Shown piece by piece: positions 32,622-38,614 of a stretch of DNA of 38,614 nt. Both the position numbers and the translations under genes were made by a program. The stretch comes from an uncultured Lachnospiraceae bacterium (GTDB taxonomy: Bacteria > Bacillota > Clostridia > Lachnospirales > Lachnospiraceae): positions 12,737-51,350 of the forward strand of contig CAJUDQ010000017.1 of the NCBI GenBank assembly GCA_910585215.1. The letters run 5' to 3'. Under the pieces are notes generated by a model. It had not been told where the DNA came from. It did not search any database and saw only the letters and a program-made list of their open reading frames with translations. Position 1 is the stretch's first letter, and the number at the start of each line of letters is the position of its first letter.

Positions 32622-33932
32622 TTATCTTTTTTCCGTAATTATTCCATCACTTGAAATAGATACATTTTTTGACATACTTTCAATATAACGAAACATATTT
32701 TTCGCTGCTTCTCCCTCTATTTCTGTTGTGTAAAACATTTCACTGCTGCAGGGAAGCATCTTCGGTGTAATATGATTTGCCTCATTAATCTCCAGTGTCA
32801 ACACCATGGTATCACTGTGATAGCTTCCAAATAAAAAATTACTGATTCCATAACAAATCAGTTTTCCCTGATAAAATTCCATCCCCTGAAGTACATGTGT
32901 GTGATTTCCTATTACAATATCGGCCCCTGCATTAATATATCCATGTCCCAGTGTTCTCTGATTTCCAAGAATTGTCTTATCGCTGTCATTTCCCCAATGA
33001 ACATACATAATTACAATATCGCAGTGTTCCTCTGCTTTCAATCTTGTAATCTCATCTTTCAGCATTTGGAAACGGTCGGTCTGCTCATAGGTAGTCATAA
33101 GCCCCGCTTTGGTCTTCTGCGCATACCAGTCCGTCTGCGGTACTACACGTGTAGCTGCAAGAATTGCTATTTTTTTTCCATTTACTTCTTTTATGTAAGG
33201 TGCCATTGCCTGCGACAAATCACTGCCACCACCTATTGTCTCTATTCCCTGCTTTTTTATTTCTCTTATTGTAGAAGCAAGACCTTCTGTACCATAATCC
33301 ATCATATGATTATTTGCCAGAGTCATTACATCAAAGGAGAAATCTTTTAATATTTCTTCTCTTGCGGCAGGCGTCAGAAAGGTATACTGCTGATAATCAA
33401 CCTTATAGCTCTCTGGTAAATCACCACATACATATTCATGGTCTGCTGCTGCAATATCCACACTCTTAAAAATATTCTGTATTTTTTCTGAAATCACACC
33501 AGATATGCCAGAAGCCTGATAATGTTCATACATCATGGGACTGACATAAATATCGCCGACAAATGAAAGTGTTGCTTTTTTATCTGAATTTATATTTTCT
33601 GCAAAGTTTTCTTTACTGGCAGCAGTTTCATTCTCTTTTATCTGCGTTTTTGTATCTGATTCTATCTGCGCATTTGTTTCCTCTTCTAAATGTGTCTCGT
33701 TCTCTGTAGTCGCCCTGTTCTCTGTTTCTTTGAACGTAGTGTTTTCTACCTCTGTTTTTTTCTCTGTTTCTTGGTTTGAATTATGTTCCATATCTGCAAG
33801 AACAGATTCTTTTGTAGATTTTTCAGTTTTTTTCTCTGTTTCTTTCAGCAGATATGAGGTTCCTGCAACAGCACCTATAAGACATAAAATAAAAATCATT
33901 ATTATCGCAAATTTTATACTGCTTTTTTTCAT
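32622..33932 (-). CDS. CapA/PgsA-type metallophosphatase-fold surface protein
   Basis: 436 aa. One N-terminal membrane helix (about 8-28), then a low-complexity linker of Thr, Glu, Lys and Asn (about 31-115) made of imperfect TEKKTE / TENET units, then the CapA domain (about 118-425): LSFVGDIYVSP with a metal-binding Asp, DHEYVCGDLP, TLANNHMMDYG, IMYVHWGND and IVIGNHTHVLQG. Family members act in poly-gamma-glutamate or capsule synthesis, but no capB/capC homologues adjoin, so a general cell-wall role is as likely. The linker probably spans the peptidoglycan. The start has AGGAG upstream. Confidence 0.88.
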   Translation of the reverse strand: MKKSSIKFAIIMIFILCLIGAVAGTSYLLKETEKKTEKSTKESVLADMEHNSNQETEKKTEVENTTFKETENRATTENETHLEEETNAQIESDTKTQIKENETAASKENFAENINSDKKATLSFVGDIYVSPMMYEHYQASGISGVISEKIQNIFKSVDIAAADHEYVCGDLPESYKVDYQQYTFLTPAAREEILKDFSFDVMTLANNHMMDYGTEGLASTIREIKKQGIETIGGGSDLSQAMAPYIKEVNGKKIAILAATRVVPQTDWYAQKTKAGLMTTYEQTDRFQMLKDEITRLKAEEHCDIVIMYVHWGNDSDKTILGNQRTLGHGYINAGADIVIGNHTHVLQGMEFYQGKLICYGISNFLFGSYHSDTMVLTLEINEANHITPKMLPCSSEMFYTTEIEGEAAKNMFRYIESMSKNVSISSDGIITEKR

Positions 33933-33965
33933 CTTTTTGTGCTCTCCTTTTTTACTTTGTATTTT

Positions 33966-33994
33966 ATCTTATATATGTTAACACATTTTTTCAA
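33966..33994 (-). promoter_or_regulatory. Promoter of the CapA-AEC unit
   Basis: Minus strand TTGAAA (33989-33994), 17 bases, TAAGAT (33966-33971). Confidence 0.5.
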
Positions 33995-34043
33995 CATTTT
34001 CCATAAAATTTATTTTTTTCTTCTTTTCTAATGTCAGGTTTTA

Positions 34044-34052
34044 TGATATAAT
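34044..34052 (+). promoter_or_regulatory. Extended -10 promoter of lepB
   Basis: TGATATAAT is a perfect extended -10 (TGnTATAAT). The -35 region is weak, as is allowed for this class. Start codon 54 bases downstream. Confidence 0.6.
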
Positions 34053-34105
34053 GTGTTGGATATGTTTGTGCACATCTCAAAATGTATAAAGAAAAGGAAA
34101 TAATA

Positions 34106-34963
34106 ATGAGTGAAGAAAAATTAGAAGAACAGGAGAAAGATTCTATTGCCGCCGAGCTTGACACTGAATTTTCCAATCTGGTCAATTCAGTCCCACCGCC
34201 TGATTTAGAGGCTGTCATTGCAGATGAGCCGGACGAGAACCCATTTGAAGAAGGGAAAGAAAAAGCTTTTGATGAAAATGTAGAGATTATCGATTATGAT
34301 ATTGATGATGAAATTACAGCCAATGATTTTAAAAATAACAAACGACCAATAAAAAAAGAAAGAGAATTTGATTTGAAAGCTGAAATCATCAGCTGGATAA
34401 AAATGTTTGTAGCTGCTATTGTAATTGCATTTGTCATTGTAGAATTTATTATTATCAATGCAACTGTTCCAACAGGTTCCATGGAAAAAACTATTCTTCC
34501 GGGGGACAGAATTCTTGGTTCACGGCTTACTTATCTTTTTCATGAGCCTGAACGGGGTGACATTATTGTATTTAAATATCAGTTTGAAGAAAATACAGAC
34601 TATGTAAAACGCATTATTGGTCTACCCGGTGAAACAGTTTCTATCACAAATGGAGAAATAACCATTTATAAGGGAGATGAACTGATTGAAACCCTTGACG
34701 AAGATTATATTAACGGCGAATGGACATGGAAGGCAAACGGTTATACGTTTACAGTTCCAGAAGGTCGCTATTTCGTACTGGGCGATAACAGAAATAACTC
34801 AAAGGATACCCGTTATTGGTATGACGAATATTATCAGACAGGACAATGTACGGAAACCGAGCTTTATATCAGCAAAGAACAGATTCTTGGAAAAATATAT
34901 TTCCGCTATTGGTCTGCACAGGAAAAATCTTTCTTTGACAAATTTAAAAATCTAAATAAATAA
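34106..34963 (+). CDS. lepB: Signal peptidase I with acidic N-terminal extension
   Basis: 285 aa. Membrane serine protease that removes signal peptides. Helix at about 98-118; catalytic Ser125 in PTGSMEKT, general-base Lys168 in YVKRIIGLPGE, and GDNRNNSKDTR as box E. Residues 1-90 ahead of the helix form an unusually long, acidic cytoplasmic tail, whereas most Gram-positive enzymes have about 10-30 residues there. The ATG at 34106 follows AAAAGGAAATAATA; an ATG eight codons upstream overlaps that site. Its terminator is at 35028-35079. Confidence 0.94.
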   Translation: MSEEKLEEQEKDSIAAELDTEFSNLVNSVPPPDLEAVIADEPDENPFEEGKEKAFDENVEIIDYDIDDEITANDFKNNKRPIKKEREFDLKAEIISWIKMFVAAIVIAFVIVEFIIINATVPTGSMEKTILPGDRILGSRLTYLFHEPERGDIIVFKYQFEENTDYVKRIIGLPGETVSITNGEITIYKGDELIETLDEDYINGEWTWKANGYTFTVPEGRYFVLGDNRNNSKDTRYWYDEYYQTGQCTETELYISKEQILGKIYFRYWSAQEKSFFDKFKNLNK

Positions 34964-35027
34964 TATCATCAATGTAAAATCGATGATTCAACATGACAAC
35001 TGGCCAAAACCGGTTGTGTCACAACGC

Positions 35028-35079
35028 AATACCGCCATACAGATATAATGATTGAATTTCTGTTTTGGCGGTATTTTTA
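35028..35079 (+). terminator. Intrinsic terminator of lepB
   Basis: AATACCGCCA (35028-35037) / TGGCGGTATT (35066-35075) with an inner ACAGA/TCTGT pair, followed by TTTTAA. A smaller hairpin, CAACTGG/CCGGTTG, precedes it at about 34998-35015. Confidence 0.8.
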
Positions 35080-35093
35080 ATTGACAATTTGTT

Positions 35094-35864
35094 TTATTTT
35101 TTTACTTCCTTTATCCAGTAATCTATCTGTTCGGTACATACAAATCCATGCCTACAATACATTTGATATGCGATTTTGTTTAAACTGCTTACATGCAATA
35201 CGGCTCTTTGACAACCGGACGTTTTCAAATATTGCAACATCAGCAAAAGTGTTTCTGTCCCATAACCCATCCCTCGAAATTCTGGCTGAATTTCTACATG
35301 ATAAATGGAAGCTGTAGTATTTTCTATTTCCAGATAAATACTTCCTGCTTTCACTCCATCTGCAAAGGTTTCAAATACACCTCTATTTTTATTGACACTG
35401 TATGTCAATGCAGATATATCACACAAATTCTGACAGACGTTTATATCACAGCACATCAGGTACTCAGAAGACTCGTACTTTGCGCCTATCTTTTTCAACA
35501 CATACTGTCCCATTGGACTTGCAGGCTCATTAAGAAAATAAATTTTTTTTATTCCATAAGTCCTTATCGTTTTATATGCTTTTTTATAAAGTCTGGAAAA
35601 ATGCCCCTGTCTTCTATACTCTGGCAAAGTATTGGCATACAGCTCACATTCCTGTAAATCCGGCACAAATATACTTATTATACTGATAAGCTTATTTTTT
35701 TCATACATCAAATAAAAAGCCGGAAACCTGTCAATAAAATTCATATCGCTTTGCCAGAAACTGATTCCTTTTGTCCCGTCTGTCTGACAGCATAGTTGTA
35801 TCAGGGTATTTAATTCACAAAGCTGAACGGATGTTAATTTATCCGTAACCACAATATGGCACAT
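35094..35864 (-). CDS. GNAT acetyltransferase with two GNAT-like halves
   Basis: 256 aa. The N-terminal half has NTLPEYRRQGHFSRLYKKA, a degenerate acetyl-CoA loop, and a following YVLKKIGAKYESSEYLM strand. The C-terminal half has EIQPEFRGMGYGTETLLLML, a complete R-G-x-G-x-G/T loop, then LHVSSLNKIAYQMYCRHGF, the usual GNAT end. It therefore looks like a tandem GNAT in which the second half binds acetyl-CoA. Substrate unknown. The frame stays open into the tRNA-Leu gene; the ATG at 35864 with GGAAG upstream is the real start. It follows the tRNA pair on the same strand. Confidence 0.85.
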   Translation of the reverse strand: MCHIVVTDKLTSVQLCELNTLIQLCCQTDGTKGISFWQSDMNFIDRFPAFYLMYEKNKLISIISIFVPDLQECELYANTLPEYRRQGHFSRLYKKAYKTIRTYGIKKIYFLNEPASPMGQYVLKKIGAKYESSEYLMCCDINVCQNLCDISALTYSVNKNRGVFETFADGVKAGSIYLEIENTTASIYHVEIQPEFRGMGYGTETLLLMLQYLKTSGCQRAVLHVSSLNKIAYQMYCRHGFVCTEQIDYWIKEVKK

Positions 35865-35898
35865 AATTTTCTTCCTTTCCATATTTTCCTGCATATAG

Positions 35899-35931
35899 AA
35901 AAAATCCGAACCTCTTTCCTGCTGAAAAAGG
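35899..35931 (-). terminator. Possible terminator after the tRNA pair
   Basis: Minus strand CCTTTTTC / GAAAGAGG (one G-T pair) with five-base loop, then TTCGGATTTTTT. The T run starts six bases after the stem, so it is only tentative. Confidence 0.4.
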
Positions 35932-35951
35932 ACCGAATTTCTGCTGCTCAG

Positions 35952-36031
35952 TGCGGATAACAGGAATCGAACCTGCACGGTTGCCCACCAGATCCTAAGT
36001 CTGGCGCGTCTGCCAGTTCCGCCATATCCGC
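35952..36031 (-). tRNA. tRNA-Leu (anticodon TAG)
   Basis: 80 nt. Acceptor GCGGATA / TATCCGC, anticodon stem CCAGA/TCTGG with loop CTTAGGA, a class II extra arm (short, about 11 nt), T-loop TTCGATT, discriminator A; CCA not encoded. Confidence 0.95.
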
Positions 36032-36054
36032 AAATATATTTAAAATAGAAAAAA

Positions 36055-36127
36055 AGCTAGCAACGGGAATCGAACCCGTGACCTCCGCATTACCAATGCG
36101 ACGCGCTACCATCTGTGCCATGCCAGC
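36055..36127 (-). tRNA. tRNA-Thr (anticodon GGT)
   Basis: 73 nt. Acceptor GCTGGCA / TGCTAGC with one G-T pair, anticodon loop TTGGTAA, T-stem ACGGG/CCCGT with loop TTCGATT, discriminator U; CCA not encoded. First gene of the Thr-Leu pair, 23 bases before tRNA-Leu. Confidence 0.95.
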
Positions 36128-36160
36128 CTTTTTGCTGTGAAACAAATCACAACAAAAGAT

Positions 36161-36189
36161 ATTTTAATCAATTTTATGGAAAATGTCAA
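36161..36189 (-). promoter_or_regulatory. Promoter of tRNA-Thr/tRNA-Leu
   Basis: Minus strand TTGACA (36184-36189), 17 bases, TAAAAT (36161-36166). Upstream lies AAGTTCAAAA repeated about every ten bases (about 36195-36215), an A-tract pattern like an UP element. Confidence 0.8.
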
Positions 36190-36238
36190 CTGTTTTTTTG
36201 AACTTTTTGAACTTTTATTTTCTTATTATAATTCTCTT

Positions 36239-37024
36239 TTATTGTGTTTCTCTTCCATATACCTCTATCTGTGTTAATGCCGGAAATGGTGAAGGCTCCT
36301 CCGACTTTATCATCTGATTCATTTCCACCCAATATACCTGTTTGACAGGAAATGTAATTTCATGTGGCAGAGAGCTTTTTTTCATATTCATTTTCAATGT
36401 GCTTCCATCTGAAAAAGTGAAATTCACACTCTTCCACCAGTTATCATGAGGAAAATCTGCTCTTGTATAAAGCACTATTCTGTCGATTTCTACTATTCTG
36501 CCAAACTCCAGAGTAATACATGCATCCTCCTGCATATTGATTCCCCATGACTGATATGGCCATTCTCCATGACTCTGATTGGCAGTAACACCATCAATTG
36601 CATTTTGAGCAGCAAAAACAGACTCGCCTCGTGTTTCCACATTAGCACTTATATGTGGAAAATATGTACTGTTTGCATGATGGTCTACTACACTGAATGA
36701 AAGATTTCGATATTGATAAATCTCAAAGTTTCGAGCCTTTTTTGCTTTTAAAAGATGCCGTTCTCCCATAAATGCCTTTGGAGAAAGATGGAGCCTCTTT
36801 TCTTTAAACGGTATTGGATAATTGACATTTCCTTTTAAATAAACCATAGATTGTCCTACAGCATCATCAAACTGAAGCCAGAGAAAAATATCTTTTTCAT
36901 CAGATTCTAATAGAATATGGTCTCCCGCCTGATAAATCCGTTCACATACCAGATTCACCTCATTTTCTCCCTTTGCCATGGCAACCGTCTGACATTTTGC
37001 ATCCAAAACTTTTAAATACAGCAT
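36239..37024 (-). CDS. Cytoplasmic protein with C-terminal F5/8-type (discoidin) domain
   Basis: 261 aa. Residues 1-110 are a beta-rich region I do not recognise (MLYLKVLDAK, IYQAGDHILL, KDIFLWLQFDD). Residues about 125-258 fit a galactose-binding-like F5/8 type C domain: ESVFAAQNAIDGVTANQSHG, PYQSWGIN, CITLEFGRIVEIDRIVLYTR, DNWWKSVNFTFSDGS, TQIEVYG. There is no signal peptide, which is unusual for this fold. The ATG at 37024 follows AAAGGAG; earlier in-frame ATGs lie in the end of the upstream isomerase gene. Linked to a sugar isomerase 25 bases upstream, so a role with intracellular sugars or glycans is likely. Confidence 0.78.
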   Translation of the reverse strand: MLYLKVLDAKCQTVAMAKGENEVNLVCERIYQAGDHILLESDEKDIFLWLQFDDAVGQSMVYLKGNVNYPIPFKEKRLHLSPKAFMGERHLLKAKKARNFEIYQYRNLSFSVVDHHANSTYFPHISANVETRGESVFAAQNAIDGVTANQSHGEWPYQSWGINMQEDACITLEFGRIVEIDRIVLYTRADFPHDNWWKSVNFTFSDGSTLKMNMKKSSLPHEITFPVKQVYWVEMNQMIKSEEPSPFPALTQIEVYGRETQ

Positions 37025-37049
37025 TTCTATCTCCTTTTCCATAATAATC

Positions 37050-37736
37050 TTATTCTTGCCCTGCTTCTGGATATTCATTACATAACAGACGATAGGGTTC
37101 TTCATCTTCCTCTATTGTTGGAAAGCGTCCGACAGGTGGATGAAAACGATTTTCTGTAGTATCATCGTTGCACATGGACACCTCCCCTATCAGCACATCT
37201 CCTGTTTCGGACTTTACATCAAAATCATGATACTGACGTGGCCAGAGTGTAATACTTTCGCCCGGTTTCAGCTCAATACCTGTTCCGGCAGGCACATAAT
37301 AACTGCGGCCATCAGAATTGACACATACTGGCGTATCTGCCAGTTCTTCGTTTTCATCTGCATTGTACAAATGAATAATCAGGGTACCTCCACCACGATT
37401 GATAATATCTTCTGATTTCGTCCAGTGAAAATGCATGGGAGAATGTTGACCTTCCTTTAACATCAAAAGTTTCTCCGCATATACCTTGCGATATTTTGGA
37501 TTGTTCTGATTTCCATTTCTAAGTGTAATAAGTGCAAACCCTATCTTTTCCCAAGAACCAAGACCATAATCAGTAATGTCCCATCCAAGCATATTGTCAC
37601 GAATTTCATCATACTCATGTCCCTTTTCTTTCCATTCCTGTGGTGTCCAATGACAAAATGGCGGAAGATGAAAGCCATTTTCCTTTATCAGCGCTTCCAT
37701 CTCTTTGATTCTCTGATTAATCTCTGAACGCTTCAT
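37050..37736 (-). CDS. D-lyxose (D-mannose) isomerase family
   Basis: 228-aa metal-dependent cupin that interconverts D-lyxose and D-xylulose, often also D-mannose and D-fructose. The cupin ligands are in MHFHWTKSED (His102, His104, Glu109) and QYHDFDV (His170). Also typical are PPFCHWTPQEW near the N-terminus, GLGSWEKIGFAL, and the VSMCNDDTTENRFHP end. The start follows AGGAGG. First gene of a two-gene unit with the discoidin-domain protein; no sugar transporter or kinase is in view. Confidence 0.88.
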   Translation of the reverse strand: MKRSEINQRIKEMEALIKENGFHLPPFCHWTPQEWKEKGHEYDEIRDNMLGWDITDYGLGSWEKIGFALITLRNGNQNNPKYRKVYAEKLLMLKEGQHSPMHFHWTKSEDIINRGGGTLIIHLYNADENEELADTPVCVNSDGRSYYVPAGTGIELKPGESITLWPRQYHDFDVKSETGDVLIGEVSMCNDDTTENRFHPPVGRFPTIEEDEEPYRLLCNEYPEAGQE

Positions 37737-37803
37737 TTCTTATTTCCTCCTAAATTAAACTGCTGTTTCATTAGATATCTTATTTTACTTTGCTTTGTTG
37801 TAT

Positions 37804-37831
37804 ATTATAAATTATTATTTTTCTAATACAA
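37804..37831 (-). promoter_or_regulatory. Promoter of the isomerase unit
   Basis: Minus strand TTGTAT (37826-37831), 16 bases, TATAAT (37804-37809). Good -10, weak -35. Confidence 0.5.
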
Positions 37832-38081
37832 TAGCCTTCTCTGTTATAAACTAATGTATTCTGCTATTTGTTAAGCAAATTTTTAAATTGGTTTATACTT
37901 CGGTTTACAATCACTTATACTTCTTGTTTCATAACATTTTCTACAGAAAACAAATCAGAAAAAATCAGTTTCATACTTTTTCTAACCAAATGATACACTG
38001 AGCTTCTGAAAAAATAAAGCATTTTTTATCCTAAAATATCTGCTTGACATAAATAAATACAATAATTCTATAAATATTGCT

Positions 38082-38125
38082 TAAGTAAATTATAAGTAAA
38101 ATTAATGTAAAATTTAAGTAAAATC
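38082..38125 (+). repeat. Four 11-bp phased direct repeats
   Basis: TAAGTAAA begins at 38082, 38093 and 38115, with a diverged AATGTAAA at 38104: an exact 11-bp period, about one DNA turn. Consensus TAAGTAAAATT. They look like stacked operator sites or a curved A-tract array. Confidence 0.7.
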
Positions 38126-38380
38126 CACATTCAGCTAATTGACTTTTCAATCAATTACAATTATTATATTTTTTATAAAATTAAATAATATGTAACTCAA
38201 AAAATCAACACAATATACTTATAATCATTTAAATAACTATTTTAATATGTAATTATGAAATTATATAAGCAATATAATCTGAGCCATTCCAAATTGATAT
38301 ATTATTTAAAGCTCATTCTGATAAATAAGATAGAATCATATGGAATGCTTGATTATAAAGTAACTATTCAATAGATAGAT

Positions 38381-38436
38381 AAATCTGTCTATATCAAAAA
38401 TAACCAAGTTGACAGATTTTATTCTATTACTAAACT
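38381..38436 (+). promoter_or_regulatory. Promoter overlapped by an inverted repeat
   Basis: TTGACA (38409-38414), 16 bases, TAAACT (38431-38436). AAATCTGTC (38381-38389) / GACAGATTT (38411-38419), nine perfect pairs with a 21-base spacer, covers the -35 box. Confidence 0.55.
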
Positions 38437-38496
38437 TGTTTTAAAAGGAGGAGATATTTCAAAACAAAAATTTACTACATATTTCACCAAACATAT

Positions 38497-38523
38497 GGAA
38501 TTTTTATAAAAATATAAAATTCC
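38497..38523 (+). other. Hairpin in the leader of the right-edge gene
   Basis: GGAATTTT (38497-38504) / AAAATTCC (38516-38523), eleven-base AT loop, 31 bases before the start codon. No T run follows, so it is more likely an mRNA 5' structure than a terminator. Confidence 0.45.
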
Positions 38524-38554
38524 AACATATTTTATGAATGAAAGGAAAAAATTT

Positions 38555-38614
38555 ATGAAGAATAATTTAATACTCAAAAAGATAATCTGCTGTTTTATGA
38601 CTTTTATTATGGTC
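38555..38614 (+). CDS. Start of a secreted or membrane protein (cut by window edge)
   Basis: Only 20 codons are present. The peptide has two N-terminal Lys-containing segments (MKNNLILKK) followed by an unbroken hydrophobic run (IICCFMTFIMV): the n- and h-regions of a signal peptide. AAAGGA lies nine bases upstream of the ATG at 38555. The two adjacent Cys are within the hydrophobic run and do not by themselves form a lipobox. Identity cannot be told. Confidence 0.7.
   Translation, partial: MKNNLILKKIICCFMTFIMV

Larger units (their letters stand above)
37737..38554. other. Very AT-rich intergenic control region
   Basis: 818 bases with no credible complete gene. From the left: the isomerase promoter, plain AT-rich DNA, a TTGACA/TATAAA pair with a long 19-base spacer (38044-38074, plus), four 11-bp phased repeats (38082-38125), a promoter inside an inverted repeat (38381-38436), an AAGGAGG tract with no ATG after it (38445-38451), and a hairpin (38497-38523) ahead of the last gene. 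Confidence 0.6.

Noticed and set aside
35948..36145. 65-codon minus-strand open frame and the N-terminal extension of the GNAT frame (MQVRFLLSALSS)
   Set aside because: Both are translations of the tRNA-Thr and tRNA-Leu genes, not protein.
38495..38509. Leader peptide after the AAGGAGG at 38445
   Set aside because: The first ATG is 43 bases downstream and encodes only four residues; there is no usable start at normal spacing.
1..38614. Defence islands, CRISPR arrays, prophage or biosynthetic clusters
   Set aside because: I found no regularly spaced repeats of CRISPR type and no cas, restriction, toxin-antitoxin, integrase or synthase genes among the supported frames.

Overview
The window is a low-GC stretch (high 30s percent GC by eye) of a Firmicutes chromosome, most likely a gut Lachnospiraceae (Blautia/Dorea-like). 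The evidence is TTGACA/TATAAT promoters, strong AGGAGG ribosome sites, a CIRCE-controlled groES-groEL operon, tRNA genes without encoded CCA, and a core gene set (glnS, guaB, mrp, DUF6106-like, DUF2225, folate genes) typical of that family. The genus is a guess. Almost all genes lie on the minus strand. I see no insertion sequence, prophage, CRISPR array or defence system. The first 27 bases are an Illumina sequencing adapter, so the left edge is an assembly artefact.

Layout, left to right: purC; a sensor-less hybrid histidine kinase; endonuclease V; a three-gene unit (Zn-ribbon-like protein, nitroreductase, small acidic protein); a Nudix hydrolase with an unrecognised upstream gene; a PadR / HAAS-type membrane protein / DUF4097 operon; fabF-yjbR-kptA; guaB with an unusual 104-bp hairpin terminator; a DUF6106-like membrane protein and the Fe-S carrier Mrp; groES-groEL; a short acidic membrane protein on the plus strand; DUF2225; glnS; a folB-folK fusion on the plus strand facing a folC-folP-DUF5050 operon; a lactonase; tRNA-Gly; an MBOAT plus SGNH O-acyltransferase pair; pepF; an AEC transporter and CapA-like protein; lepB on the plus strand; a tandem GNAT protein; tRNA-Leu and tRNA-Thr; a cytoplasmic F5/8-type carbohydrate-binding protein with a D-lyxose isomerase; then about 0.8 kb of very AT-rich non-coding DNA leading to the first 20 codons of a secreted or membrane protein cut off by the right edge.

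Functional themes are central metabolism (purines, fatty acids, folate), protein quality control (GroE, PepF, LepB) and envelope modification (MBOAT/SGNH, CapA, DUF4097). The least ordinary parts are non-coding: the symmetric hairpin behind guaB whose mismatches become G-U pairs only in the sense RNA, a roughly 45-nt repeat present in two intergenic regions, several operator-like dyads, and four 11-bp phased repeats plus an inverted repeat over a promoter in the AT-rich right edge. I did not find a convincing new multi-gene system. The best leads for novelty are the right-edge control region, the guaB hairpin family and the small operon of unrecognised acidic and zinc-binding proteins.
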